A stretch of DNA of 64,000 nucleotides from Bin87 sp965232895 (GCA_965232895.1 OZ247430.1:3720001-3784000); one strand, 5' to 3'. Positions 8,820 to 17,886 are shown, numbered from the stretch's first letter. Translations and numbers: made by a program. Notes: generated by a model not told the origin, from the sequence alone.

Positions 8820-8971
8820 CAGGGCAATCGCACCATCGCCGTCATTCCTGCGCAAGCAGGAATCTGGCGATCGAAATCGTTAAATACGCTTCAAATTAGT
8901 TCATTCTATGACCAATGGACTCCGGCTTTCGCCGGAGTGACGGGCGTGGAGCCTATGATGCGATTGCCCTG
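8820..8971. mobile_element. 152-bp MITE-like element, copy 2, with near-perfect 10-bp duplication
   Basis: Same terminal inverted repeats and the same 152-base length as the copy at 5542-5693. The flanks are GTATTCAAAG (8810-8819) and GTATTCATAG (8972-8981), a 10-bp duplication with one later change. The 105-bp core is 8840-8944. It ends 22 bases before the protease start codon. Confidence 0.85.
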
Positions 8972-8992
8972 GTATTCATAGGAGGTAGCGCA

Positions 8993-10273
8993 ATGGTATC
9001 GAAACGATTCTTGGTGATGGTCGGGGTTCTCGCCCTGGCAGTGGCCATGGGAGGATTCGCGCGGATGCAAGGGTCGCCGGCGGACTTTGACCCTTCGACG
9101 TACAAGAACCCCAACGAACTGTTGAAGGAAGTATCCGACGAGGTTCCCGAATTCGGCGGCGCTTTCCTGTCCGACAACCAGAGCGTGCTCAACATTTACC
9201 TCACCGGGAACGCGACTGAAGCGGCCAAACAGGAAAAGGCCCGGCAGGAGGTAGAAAAGCGGTTTGACGTGAAGCCGGGCTTGAGGCTGAACGTCATCAA
9301 GGGCGATTACACCATCACCCAGCTTTCTGACTGGTATGCCCTGATGAAGTCAGAGGGGATATGGGACCAGGAAGGGGTGATAATGACTGACCTGGACGAA
9401 GGCGCGAATGAGCTCTACATCGGAGTGGTGAACGCGGCGAACGTCGAACCCGTTTACACGTTCCTTGAGGGCATAGGCATACCGCGCGCCGCCGTGACGG
9501 TGGCGGTGGAGGAGCAACCGACCTCAAGCAGTCACTCGGTGCAGGGCCGGGCCCACAAGGACAAAATGGCCGGCGGCTACCAGATCAGCATTGGGGGCAG
9601 GAATTGCACAATGGGGTTCGTGGCCGTGAAGAGCGGTACTGCCGGCATGGTCACGGCCGGGCACTGCACGGAGGCGCCGCCTTACGACGGCGGCGTGACG
9701 TCCAGCAACCGGGTGCACCAGCCCAGTTCGTATAACCTGATCGGTTACGAGGACATCGACCCGGCGTTCTCGACTTCATTGGCCGGCTGCACCGATAGCG
9801 ACGGCTGCCGATATTCCGATTCGGCATTTGTCGATTTCTCGTTCGGCGTGAAATACAACCGGGGCTGGATCGCCAAGCCGAGCAGCGACTGGGGAACAAG
9901 CGTTGACCCCGACACGGCTCGCTACAGCATTACCCGCGATTACGGGATTGCTATGATGGGAGATGAAGTCCTTAAGGTCGGCAGGTCCACGGGGCGAACC
10001 AGGGGAAACGTCACCCGCGTTTGCTTTGAATCAGACGACATGAGCAACACCAATTGGATAGGCACGTACCTGTGCCAGACTCAGGTCGGTGTCTCGGCGA
10101 ACACCGGCGATAGCGGGTCGCCGGTGTTCGAGATTCGCAGCGGCGATCAGGTGCGGCTCGTGGGGATATTGACCCATCGAACTACGTCATCCTACAACTA
10201 CAGCCCGTTGGGTGGTGTTTTCCTGGACTTGGGGAGAACCTCAACGTGGGACGTGTGCACGTCCGGTTGCTGA
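8993..10273 (+). CDS. Secreted trypsin-like (S1) serine protease
   Basis: 426 residues. A signal peptide (MVSKRFLVMVGVLALAVAMG) is followed by a pro-region of about 170 residues, as in streptogrisin/alpha-lytic-type proteases. The S1 triad is His in VTAGHCTEAP, an Asp probably in SAFVDFSFG, and Ser in NTGDSGSPVFE; four further Cys suggest disulfides. I chose the ATG at 8993 after AGGAGGT; the frame also runs back through the mobile element, but that part encodes repeat sequence and not protein. Exported; probably autoprocessed. Substrate unknown. Confidence 0.87.
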   Translation: MVSKRFLVMVGVLALAVAMGGFARMQGSPADFDPSTYKNPNELLKEVSDEVPEFGGAFLSDNQSVLNIYLTGNATEAAKQEKARQEVEKRFDVKPGLRLNVIKGDYTITQLSDWYALMKSEGIWDQEGVIMTDLDEGANELYIGVVNAANVEPVYTFLEGIGIPRAAVTVAVEEQPTSSSHSVQGRAHKDKMAGGYQISIGGRNCTMGFVAVKSGTAGMVTAGHCTEAPPYDGGVTSSNRVHQPSSYNLIGYEDIDPAFSTSLAGCTDSDGCRYSDSAFVDFSFGVKYNRGWIAKPSSDWGTSVDPDTARYSITRDYGIAMMGDEVLKVGRSTGRTRGNVTRVCFESDDMSNTNWIGTYLCQTQVGVSANTGDSGSPVFEIRSGDQVRLVGILTHRTTSSYNYSPLGGVFLDLGRTSTWDVCTSGC

Positions 10274-10345
10274 CGTTCCGAGCGCAACTCGGTGATCCCC
10301 GGGCTTTGGCGAGGTCAGCCCGGCTTTTCGCTGATCGGGCGGTTA

Positions 10346-10354
10346 TGCTATACT
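10346..10354 (+). promoter_or_regulatory. Candidate extended -10 promoter for tig-clp cluster
   Basis: TGCTATACT matches TGn plus TATACT. It lies 85 bases before the chosen trigger factor start, in the gap after the protease gene. The -35 region is poor. Confidence 0.4.
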
Positions 10355-10438
10355 TGGCTTCACTCGCGGGCAGGCCGGTGTCGACTACCCTGCCCGCCGT
10401 TTCATGCAGAATCAAACGGGCACAGGAGCGTATTGGCG

Positions 10439-11884
10439 TTGAAGGTCACGAGGGACAACTCATCACCAATTGAGGTCACGCTGACGGTGGAATTGGCCAC
10501 GGACGATGAGAGTCCGTTCATTGAACGCTCGTACCGTCGGGTCGTTTCGCGCCTCAACATCCCAGGGTTCCGTCGGGGAAGGGCGCCGCGCCACATCGTC
10601 GAAAGCATGATGGGCCGGACGGCCCTGCTCCAGGAAGCGCTGGAGTTCATGGTGCCGGAAACGCTGGACCAGGTCCTGCAGGACGAAGAAGTTTCGGCCT
10701 TCGGCGAGCCCAGCATCGAGGTTACCGAACTGGAGCCCGTGTCCTTCACGGCCACCGTGCCCCTGGAACCGACCGTGGACCTGGGCGACTATCGCGAGAT
10801 TCGGGTCGAGAGCGACCCGGCGGAGGTCACGGAGGAGGAGGTTGACGGGGTGCTGGACCGGGTCCGGGATGAGCAAGCGGTGTGGGAACCGGTGGAAAGG
10901 GCCGCGGCGTACGGCGACCGTCTGAACCTGAATGTCCTGGGGACTATGGACGATGAAACGGTGGTGGAAGACGAGGACGTCGAGTACATTCCCAACGAGG
11001 AAAACGTGCTGCCGTTCCCTGGTTTTGCTCCCCATCTCGTTGGCCTGTCCGAGGACGACGAGAGCGAGTTCACGATCACGGTGCCCGAGGACTACCCCCG
11101 CGAGCAGTACGCGGGAAAGGACGTCCAATTCAAGGTCTCGGTGTTGTCGGTCAAGGAAAAGTCAGTACCGGAGCTGGACGATGAGTTCGCCAAGTCGGTG
11201 GGCGACGGGTTCGACGACCTTGAAGCGCTGCGGGACAGCATCCGGGAATCGCTGACGAGCCAGGCGGAGAACGCGGCCCGCAGCGATCTGGAGCAAAAGA
11301 GCCTGGAAGCGCTGTGCGACGTGGCAGTGGTCAACGCGTCCTCTCTGCTGTATGAGCGGGAGCTGGAGGCGATGCAGGCCGACCGGGAGCGAATGCTGCG
11401 GCAGCAGGGGCTGGACCTCGCGACCTACCTGCGCTTCATGGGTAAGTCGCCGGATGAGTTCCTTGACGAAATGCGCCCCAACGCGGAACGCCGCCTGGTC
11501 AGCGCGTTGGTGATGCGGAAGTTTGCTGAGGTCGAAGAAATCGAGATTTCCGACGACGACGTTCAATCGGAAACCGATCGCCTGCTGGATTTGTCAACCG
11601 GCGAGGAAGAGCAGGACGAGTCCAACTTGGACTCGCTGCGGGAGTTTCTCGGGTCGGAATCAACGCGGGACAACATCCGGTCCACGTTGCACAGCCGGCG
11701 GGTCATGGACCGGCTTATTGATATCGCCCAGGGCAACCTGGATGAGGATGGCGACGCAGAAGCGAGCTCGGCGGGCGATGAAACTGAAGAAGCTGGAGAG
11801 CCAGCAGCCGCCGATGATGTTGAAACCACCGATGCAAGCGATGGTGACGCCACCGCGAGCGATCCGGCGGAAGAACGGGAATGA
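10439..11884 (+). CDS. tig: Trigger factor (ribosome-associated prolyl isomerase chaperone)
   Basis: 481 residues. The N-terminal ribosome-binding domain has the GFRRGRAPRHIVES signature near residue 50; the PPIase-like domain follows (about 150-250, with GDRLNLNVLGTMDDE and PLPGFAPHLVG-like FPGFAPHLVG); the C-terminal chaperone arms end in an acidic, Ala-rich tail of about 50 residues. Start: no ATG precedes the conserved KVTRDNS, so I chose TTG at 10439 with AGGAG ten bases upstream; TTG at 10433 is the alternative. It binds nascent chains at the ribosome exit. It heads a cluster with clpP1, clpP2 and clpX, as in many bacteria. Confidence 0.9.
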   Translation: MKVTRDNSSPIEVTLTVELATDDESPFIERSYRRVVSRLNIPGFRRGRAPRHIVESMMGRTALLQEALEFMVPETLDQVLQDEEVSAFGEPSIEVTELEPVSFTATVPLEPTVDLGDYREIRVESDPAEVTEEEVDGVLDRVRDEQAVWEPVERAAAYGDRLNLNVLGTMDDETVVEDEDVEYIPNEENVLPFPGFAPHLVGLSEDDESEFTITVPEDYPREQYAGKDVQFKVSVLSVKEKSVPELDDEFAKSVGDGFDDLEALRDSIRESLTSQAENAARSDLEQKSLEALCDVAVVNASSLLYERELEAMQADRERMLRQQGLDLATYLRFMGKSPDEFLDEMRPNAERRLVSALVMRKFAEVEEIEISDDDVQSETDRLLDLSTGEEEQDESNLDSLREFLGSESTRDNIRSTLHSRRVMDRLIDIAQGNLDEDGDAEASSAGDETEEAGEPAAADDVETTDASDGDATASDPAEERE

Positions 11885-11919
11885 CGTTCGGACGCCCACC
11901 ATTCCAGGAGAACCTACAG

Positions 11920-12567
11920 ATGCCACGAAGTTCCCATCCCTCGGGCATGGTCACGCCGTCTAACGTGATCCCCGGGATTATCCGGCCGACTACCGAAGGC
12001 GAACGCGCCTTCAATCCGTACTCGCTGTTGCTGCAAGCCCGGATCATCTACCTGGGCACCCAGGTGGACGATGACATTTCCAACGCGATCGTTACGCAGC
12101 TGTTGTACTTGAGCTGGGAGAACCCCGAAGCGGACATCAGCCTGTACATCAACTCGCCAGGCGGGTCCGTGCTGGACGGCATGGCGATTTACGACACGAT
12201 GCAGCTGATCAAGCCGGACGTGGCGACGGTCTGCCTGGGCAAAGCCGCCAGCATGGGCGCGGTGCTGTTGTCCGGCGGAACCAAAGGCAAGCGGTATTGC
12301 ACGCGAAATTCGACGGTGCTGATCCATCAGGTGATGGGCGGTATTCAGGGCTCCGCGTCGGATATCGAGATCACGGCCCAGGAGATCCTGCGCCTGCGAC
12401 AGCGCCTGAACACCATCCTGTCGGAGAACTGCGACCAGCCCTTTGACAAGATATCGCGAGATTCTGACCGAGACTACTGGATGGACGCGGAGACAGCAGT
12501 GGAATACGGCATCGTTGACCACGTCATGGACACGTTGCCTGATTCCTTCAGCAGCATGTTCGGCTAG
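11920..12567 (+). CDS. clpP: ATP-dependent Clp protease proteolytic subunit, copy 1
   Basis: 215 residues, usual length. Serine protease of the ClpP family: catalytic Ser in GKAASMGAVLL (about 110), His in TVLIHQVMGG (about 135), Asp in the SDRDYWMDAETA segment. ClpP forms two stacked heptamers that degrade proteins unfolded by ClpX. I chose the ATG at 11920 because AGGAG lies nine bases upstream; an earlier in-frame ATG at 11881 overlaps the tig stop codon and has no such site. It is followed 53 bases later by a second, clearly different clpP. Confidence 0.93.
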   Translation: MPRSSHPSGMVTPSNVIPGIIRPTTEGERAFNPYSLLLQARIIYLGTQVDDDISNAIVTQLLYLSWENPEADISLYINSPGGSVLDGMAIYDTMQLIKPDVATVCLGKAASMGAVLLSGGTKGKRYCTRNSTVLIHQVMGGIQGSASDIEITAQEILRLRQRLNTILSENCDQPFDKISRDSDRDYWMDAETAVEYGIVDHVMDTLPDSFSSMFG

Positions 12568-12620
12568 TCGGCGACGCGACCCGACTTGCCCATAACCTGG
12601 CCCAATATCAGGAGACCGCA

Positions 12621-13271
12621 ATGGCCGTTCCCTTTGAAGACTCCCCACTGCTGCAGCCCACCAACATCGTGCCCATGGTCATCGAGACCAGCCCACGGGG
12701 CGAGCGGGCGTTTGACATCTATTCCCTGCTCCTGCGGGAGCGGATCATCTACCTGGGAACGCCGATAACGGACCAGGTGGCGAACGTCATCATTGCACAG
12801 TTGCTGTACCTTGAGCGCGAGGATAGCGACCGTGACATCAGCCTGTACATCAACAGTCCGGGTGGATATATCGCCTCGGGGTTGGCCATCCTGGATACAA
12901 TGCACCTGATCAACTCGCCGGTTTCGACCATATGCGTCGGGACTGCGGCAAGCATGGCGACGGTTCTGCTGGCCAACGGGATCAAGGGCAAGCGCTATTG
13001 CCTGGCAAACTCCACGGTGCACATGCACCAACCCAACGTGGGCAGTTTTCAGGGTCAGGCCGCCGATATCGAGATCCAGGCCAAGGAAATCGTTCGTCTC
13101 AAGGAACGGCTCACCAAGATCCTGTCGGGAGCGACCGGCCAGAGCATAGAAAAGATAGCCGACGACACCGACCGGGACTTCTTCCTGACCGCGGAAGAGG
13201 CCGTCGAATACGGGCTGGTCGACGAAATTCTCGGGACGCAGACTGAAGAAGAGGCTGCGGAAGCCGCGTAA
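12621..13271 (+). CDS. clpP: ATP-dependent Clp protease proteolytic subunit, copy 2
   Basis: 216 residues. Triad: Ser in GTAASMATVLL, His in STVHMHQPNV, Asp in DTDRDFFLTAEEA. The N-terminus (MAVPFEDSPLLQPTNIVPMVI) and the region around the His (PNVGSFQGQA, against MGGIQGSA in copy 1) differ from the first copy, so this is not a recent duplicate. AGGAG lies just before the ATG. Adjacent unequal pairs of this kind form mixed heptamer complexes in actinobacteria; the same is possible here. Confidence 0.93.
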   Translation: MAVPFEDSPLLQPTNIVPMVIETSPRGERAFDIYSLLLRERIIYLGTPITDQVANVIIAQLLYLEREDSDRDISLYINSPGGYIASGLAILDTMHLINSPVSTICVGTAASMATVLLANGIKGKRYCLANSTVHMHQPNVGSFQGQAADIEIQAKEIVRLKERLTKILSGATGQSIEKIADDTDRDFFLTAEEAVEYGLVDEILGTQTEEEAAEAA

Positions 13272-13312
13272 CGGCCGGACGCCGCTCAACTAATCCGGCC
13301 GAGGACCTACCG

Positions 13313-14707
13313 ATGACCACCGGCAGCCGCAACTCCAATCGCAACTCTCATCGTTGCGCATTTTGCGGCAGCCAGTTCCCCCAGGGCCGTCTGGTTCGTC
13401 CGCCGGGCCAAACCCGGGGCGGGATCTGCTTCGACTGCATCCGCGAGTTGGCCAACTACGTGGCCGAGCGTGGCGGCAAGAAACGGCGGGAAGACAGCGG
13501 CAGTCAGGAGCGACCCAGCGATCGGGTCGAGCCGGCGGACAAACCGTCATCAAAACGCGGAAACGGCAACCGCATCCTGGTCCCCAGGGAAATTTATTCG
13601 GGCTTGGACGCCTATGTAATTGGGCAGGAAAAGGCCAAAAAAACCCTGGCCGTCGCGGTTTATAACCACTTCAAGCGTATTCGCGGTGAGGCGTCCGATC
13701 CCGACGTCGAGGTACAAAAATCCAATATCCTGCTGATTGGCCCCACGGGGTCTGGCAAGACCCTGCTTGCGGAAACCCTGGCCCGGTCGCTGGACGTGCC
13801 CTTCGCGATATGTGACGCCACATCGCTCACGGAGTCGGGTTACGTCGGCGAGGACGTCGAGAACATCCTGCTGCGGCTGATCCAGGCCGCTGATTGGGAC
13901 ATATCGCGGGCGGAACAGGGGATTATTTACATTGACGAGCTGGACAAGATCGCGCGGAAAGAAGGCATCAACCGCTCGATCACCCGGGACGTTGCGGGAG
14001 AAGGCGTCCAGCAGGAGTTGCTCAAAATCATAGAAGGCTGCGTCGCAAACGTGCCGCCGCAGGGGGGCCGAAAGCACCCTCACCAGGAAATGCTCCAGAT
14101 CAACACCAAGAACATCCTGTTCATCTGCGGCGGAGCTTTCGACGGCTTGCAGGAGATAATCTCCAAGCGGGTGTCCTCGGGCTCGGCGATGGGGTTCTTG
14201 GCGCAGAACCAGGAACGCGCCGATAAAAAAGCGAACCATGTGGGGATGCTGGACTTGGTGACGCCCGAGGACCTGCTGCAGTTCGGGTTCATTCCGGAGT
14301 TGGTGGGACGGTTGCCGGTGGTCGCGGCGTTGCAGCCGTTGGACCGCGAAGATCTGATCCGGGTGCTGATTGAGCCTAGAAACGCGATAATCAAGCAGTA
14401 CCAGCGGTTGTTCCACCTGGATGACGTCAAGTTGGAGTTCACCGACGACGCGCTGGAGGCGGCTGCCGAACGAGCGCTGACCTACCATACCGGAGCGCGG
14501 ATCCTCCGGCACATCGTCGAGGACGCGCTGATGGAAGTGATGTACGAGTTGCCGTCGCTGCGGGATATAGGCCGCTGTGTCGTCAACGGCGACGCCATCA
14601 CCGGGGAGGCGTCACCCAAGCTCTACCGGCGCGGCGGCGGAAGGCATCTGACGCTGAAGACCGCGTTGTCCCGGTCTCGGACCACCCAGCAAAAGAAATC
14701 GGCCTAA
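13313..14707 (+). CDS. clpX: ClpX unfoldase, ATP-binding subunit of ClpXP
   Basis: 464 residues, slightly long for the family. The N-terminal zinc-binding domain has CAFC (15-18) and CFDC (about 39-42). A charged linker follows, longer than usual. The AAA+ domain has Walker A GPTGSGKT, pore loop SGYVGEDVEN, Walker B IIYIDELDKIA and the sensor region TGARILRH near the C-terminus. The ClpP-contacting loop reads AMGFLAQ, matching the IGF-type loop. It unfolds tagged proteins and feeds them to the ClpP chambers encoded just upstream; the gene lies 41 bases after clpP2. Confidence 0.95.
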   Translation: MTTGSRNSNRNSHRCAFCGSQFPQGRLVRPPGQTRGGICFDCIRELANYVAERGGKKRREDSGSQERPSDRVEPADKPSSKRGNGNRILVPREIYSGLDAYVIGQEKAKKTLAVAVYNHFKRIRGEASDPDVEVQKSNILLIGPTGSGKTLLAETLARSLDVPFAICDATSLTESGYVGEDVENILLRLIQAADWDISRAEQGIIYIDELDKIARKEGINRSITRDVAGEGVQQELLKIIEGCVANVPPQGGRKHPHQEMLQINTKNILFICGGAFDGLQEIISKRVSSGSAMGFLAQNQERADKKANHVGMLDLVTPEDLLQFGFIPELVGRLPVVAALQPLDREDLIRVLIEPRNAIIKQYQRLFHLDDVKLEFTDDALEAAAERALTYHTGARILRHIVEDALMEVMYELPSLRDIGRCVVNGDAITGEASPKLYRRGGGRHLTLKTALSRSRTTQQKKSA

Positions 14708-14712
14708 CTGAT

Positions 14713-15528
14713 TTACCCTGAGGTCAGGGCGGCCTCAATCTGTTCGGTCAGCGGCAGACCGGACGGGTGCGTTTGCACCAACGGATGTCCCGATGCGTCC
14801 AGGGCAATCTCCGGCTTGACCCGCAACCTGCCATCGGCGACGGCGCGCAGCGTTTCCAGGAGCAGATATGGTTCCTGGCGGTAGCCGGCCTCGCGGATGC
14901 GCTGGAACAGCGGGAAGTCCTCACCTTCGGCGTCGCGGATGTCGGCCGCGTTACGCCCGCGCAGACCCTCCCAGTCCTGATCGAACCCGTCGCCGGTGAT
15001 CGGGACGACGCAGTGGGATAGCACGGGGCCCCGGTCGACTTGTTCGGTGGCCAGGTGGATCATGGCACCGGTTTGCTTTGATCGAGAATCGATCAACTGC
15101 CAGATAACCGACTGCCAGGTGCCGGTGGGACCATCGGGCAGGGCCCCGTGGAGATTGAGCAATGGGTAGCGGCGGCACATTTCTCCGCTGCAGATGAGCA
15201 TATACCCGGCCAACGCGCAAACGTCAGGCCGGTAGTGTTGGAGCAGCCGGATCGCCTCCCGGTCAAAGCCAGCTCGATGACGGGCCATGGGTCCTCCGCC
15301 GTGCTCACGTCGGTAGCGGCTGGATGACAGGGTTACCAGGGGGAGATTGTAGGAGCGCACCAGATCGAAAAACTCGTCAGACCCCTCAGCCTCGCCCGGT
15401 TCTCGATTGCTGAACACGAACTCGATTTCGGCGTGCAGGCGACCCTCGTCGATGGCCTCATGGATGAAACGCAGCAATCCACGCGAGCCCTCTCCCCGGC
15501 CGGTGGCAAACCATCCTATGCGCAGCAT
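14713..15528 (-). CDS. Formyltransferase-like protein, PurN-related, with C-terminal extension
   Basis: 271 residues, against about 200 for typical PurN. The formyltransferase core is visible: a first strand MLRIGWFATGRG, the catalytic stretch GYMLICSG followed by LLNLHGALPDG (with the Asn and His), and TGAMIHLATEQVDRGPVL, where the family has its Asp-Gly-Pro segment. The last ~70 residues go beyond the usual domain. Glycinamide ribonucleotide formylation is the default guess, but purine genes are absent nearby and the gene sits at the end of a DNA-metabolism operon. The call is therefore family level. It is convergent with clpX, five bases apart. Confidence 0.7.
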   Translation of the reverse strand: MLRIGWFATGRGEGSRGLLRFIHEAIDEGRLHAEIEFVFSNREPGEAEGSDEFFDLVRSYNLPLVTLSSSRYRREHGGGPMARHRAGFDREAIRLLQHYRPDVCALAGYMLICSGEMCRRYPLLNLHGALPDGPTGTWQSVIWQLIDSRSKQTGAMIHLATEQVDRGPVLSHCVVPITGDGFDQDWEGLRGRNAADIRDAEGEDFPLFQRIREAGYRQEPYLLLETLRAVADGRLRVKPEIALDASGHPLVQTHPSGLPLTEQIEAALTSG

Positions 15529-15555
15529 CGCGCCGAGCCGACAAAGTGCTGGAGA

Positions 15556-15900
15556 TCAGAAAGGCAAATCGTCATCATCAAACAGAGAAGGGTCGTCCGG
15601 CTCTAGCGGCGGCGGTGGGTCCCAGTCAGTATCGCTGATGGGTGAACCCGGGGCGGGTGAGCCGGCGGAGGCGCGACCATCCCCGATCTGGGTGATGCGC
15701 AGTTCGGTTTCGGAGAGCAACTCCTGGCAGCGGCCCGCCAGTTCCATCCCTTCGCGGTACAGGCGTTCGGCGTCGGTCAGCGAAAGCTCACCCTGTTCCA
15801 GCCGTGAGACTGTATCCTCGAGGCGGCGATAGGCCTCCTCGAAAGGCATCGCGGCGAGTTGCGCGCGCCAGGCGTCGCTGAGTTCCGTGGTTTCCGTCAT
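15556..15900 (-). CDS. xseB: Exodeoxyribonuclease VII small subunit
   Basis: 114 residues, longer than the usual ~80 because of an acidic, Pro-rich tail ending in SLFDDDDLPF. The conserved part is the helical hairpin MPFEEAYRRLEDTVSRLEQG followed by LSLTDAERLYREGM. It binds the XseA subunit; the complex degrades single-stranded DNA. The gene lies 15 bases after xseA in the same direction. Confidence 0.92.
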   Translation of the reverse strand: MTETTELSDAWRAQLAAMPFEEAYRRLEDTVSRLEQGELSLTDAERLYREGMELAGRCQELLSETELRITQIGDGRASAGSPAPGSPISDTDWDPPPPLEPDDPSLFDDDDLPF

Positions 15901-15915
15901 GGGTCGAGGCTGCCG

Positions 15916-17238
15916 CTAGAGCAGCGGCTTCATGGCCGGTGGTGGGCCGGGCGAACGCCGGCCGCCGCGCTTGCGCGGGTTCGGAGGGGTGACCGCGTCG
16001 CTGACAACCGGGGCTTCCCGGGAGGCTCCGTCGAGGTCAGAAAGTGTGGAATGATGGCCGGCGGTGGCAGCCAGCGAACCTTCGGCCAGAGAGATGTCGA
16101 GACGGGCGCCGTCCGACGCTTGTTCTGGCGAGGTGAGCACGGCGCCATCGCTGGACAGCCTGACGACGGCATAACCGCGGCGCAGGGTGTCTGCCGGGTT
16201 CAACGCGCCCAATTTGCCCACCAGCGTCGCGACATCTCGCCCGGTCAGCGTGTGACGATGGCGGATGGACGCTGTGGCGCGTTCCGCGTATTCGTCAACG
16301 CGGCGACGCATGGACGCAACGTCGGGCGCGCGCCGCTGCAGGCGTTGCTGCTGGAAGAGCGCCGATGAGCGAAGCCGGTCGATATGGCCGACCATCACCG
16401 CAGTCATCTGCTGACGGGCGCCGAAGACGTCGGCCATTAGCTGGTTGCGGTCAGGTGTCACCAATTCGGCGGCGGCTGACGGTGTGGGAGCGCGGCTGTC
16501 AGCGACCTCGTCGGCGATGGTGGTGTCGGTCTCGTGGCCAACACCCGAGACGATGGGTATGGCGCTGGCAAAGATGGCGCGAGCAACTGCCTCTGAATTG
16601 AAGCACCACAGGTCTTCCAGAGACCCGCCGCCGCGGGCCACGATGATCACGTCGGCCACGTTCTCGTCGTTGAGCGACCCGAGGGCCGAGGCGATTTGTT
16701 CGGAGGCGCCGTCACCCTGCACGGAAGTTGGCGACAGGCGCAACTCCGCAAGGGGGTAGCGCCGCATCACGACGTTCTGGATGTCCTGCCAGACCGCGCC
16801 GCTGGGCGACGTGACCACGCCGATCACCCTGGGAAAGACGGGAACGGGTCGCTTGCGCGTGGGATCGAAGAGACCCTCGGCCGCCAATTGTTGGCGGAGG
16901 CGGGCCAACTCCAGGGCCAGGGCGCCGGCGCCCACGGGCATCACCGCCGCGACCTGCATGTTGGCTTCGCCGGACGGCGGGTAGAAGGTGAAGTTGCCGC
17001 CGGCCAGAATTTCCTGACCGTCTCCCAGGTATTCCTGGCCCGACCGGCCCCGGAACATCACGCAGCGTATGCTGCTGCCGTCCTCGCGCAGGGTGAAGTA
17101 GGAGTGACCGGAGGCCACGGTGCGGAGGTTGGCGATTTCTCCCTGGACGGTCAGCCGTGAAAGGAGGCCGTCCGACTCAAGCTTGTCCTTGAGATAGACG
17201 GCCACCTGGCTGACCGTGTGAACTACCGGCGACAGCAT
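15916..17238 (-). CDS. xseA: Exodeoxyribonuclease VII large subunit
   Basis: 440 residues. An N-terminal OB-fold for single-stranded DNA (VQGEIANLRTVASGHSYFTL) leads into the catalytic domain with GVVTSPSGAVWQDI, IIVARGGGSLEDLW and VSGVGHETDTTIADEVADSR, all hallmark motifs. A coiled region of about 100 residues precedes the C-terminal segment with LRRGYAVVR. It is followed by a basic Pro/Arg-rich tail. Part of the dprA to xseB operon; the gap to efp is 37 bases. Confidence 0.95.
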   Translation of the reverse strand: MLSPVVHTVSQVAVYLKDKLESDGLLSRLTVQGEIANLRTVASGHSYFTLREDGSSIRCVMFRGRSGQEYLGDGQEILAGGNFTFYPPSGEANMQVAAVMPVGAGALALELARLRQQLAAEGLFDPTRKRPVPVFPRVIGVVTSPSGAVWQDIQNVVMRRYPLAELRLSPTSVQGDGASEQIASALGSLNDENVADVIIVARGGGSLEDLWCFNSEAVARAIFASAIPIVSGVGHETDTTIADEVADSRAPTPSAAAELVTPDRNQLMADVFGARQQMTAVMVGHIDRLRSSALFQQQRLQRRAPDVASMRRRVDEYAERATASIRHRHTLTGRDVATLVGKLGALNPADTLRRGYAVVRLSSDGAVLTSPEQASDGARLDISLAEGSLAATAGHHSTLSDLDGASREAPVVSDAVTPPNPRKRGGRRSPGPPPAMKPLL

Positions 17239-17275
17239 TAGGCGACACTGAAAGCGACGCGCAGGATTCCGTGGA

Positions 17276-17842
17276 CTACGACACTCGCTCGGAGTACGTG
17301 CCGTTGCGCGTGTCGACCTTGACGCGGGTGCCCGGGGTGATGAACATGGGAACGGTGATCCGCAATCCGGTTTCCAGGGTGGCCGGCTTGTTGCCCCCCT
17401 GGGCGGTGTCGCCCCTGAAAGCCGGCGGTGTATCTACCACCTCCAGCTCGACGTGGATGGGGAGGTTGACGTTAATGGGATTGCCCTTGTACAACACCAA
17501 CTCAACCATCATGCTCTCGGTCAGGTAGCCCAGGGTGTCGCCCAGCTGCTCTGCCGTTAGTTCGTGCTGGTCAAAGGTTTCCTGATCCATGAAGAAGTAA
17601 TTCGTGCCGTCGGTGTACAAATACTGTGTCTCGCGGTTGTCGACCTCGGCCAGGCTGAAAGCGGTGTCGTAGCGCTGGAACGTGCGCTCAATCACGGTGC
17701 CGTTGACCAGGTTGCGCATCTTGATACGGGTGACGGGCGCGCGCTGCTGCATCTTGTGACGCTCGTAATCCATCACTTGCCACGGCTGGTTCTCCAGTTC
17801 GATCACCATGCCCTTGTTGAGGTCGCCAAAGTTGATGCTCAT
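17276..17842 (-). CDS. efp: Elongation factor P, non-canonical loop
   Basis: 188 residues, usual length, three beta-barrel domains. It relieves ribosome stalling at consecutive prolines. Domain III ends KVDTRNGTYSERV as in other EF-Ps. By ungapped alignment with E. coli EF-P over 40 residues, the domain I loop VKPGKGQAF is replaced by HKMQQRAPV, so the lysine that is beta-lysylated in E. coli (K34) is Gln here. Post-translational lysylation at that site is therefore impossible. I chose the ATG of MSINFGDLNKG at 17842, with GGGGGA upstream; the longer frame adds Arg-rich sequence unlike the family. Confidence 0.93.
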   Translation of the reverse strand: MSINFGDLNKGMVIELENQPWQVMDYERHKMQQRAPVTRIKMRNLVNGTVIERTFQRYDTAFSLAEVDNRETQYLYTDGTNYFFMDQETFDQHELTAEQLGDTLGYLTESMMVELVLYKGNPINVNLPIHVELEVVDTPPAFRGDTAQGGNKPATLETGLRITVPMFITPGTRVKVDTRNGTYSERVS

Positions 17843-17886
17843 GTCAGAAATCCCCCGGGCGGTCCGCTGACCGCGGATGACGGGCG

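Larger units (their letters stand above)
8524..8992 (+). other. Gene-free AT-rich region with promoter and MITE
   Basis: 469 bases without a gene. Bases 8750-8818 are markedly AT-rich compared with the surroundings and hold at least one extended -10 promoter; 8820-8971 is the second copy of the 152-bp element; the AGGAGGT of the next gene follows at once. Nothing recognisable at 8524-8745. Confidence 0.6.

Noticed and set aside
8915..8992. Longer start of the secreted protease inside the mobile element
   Set aside because: Those residues are encoded by repeat sequence, and AGGAGGT plus a signal peptide mark the start at 8993.
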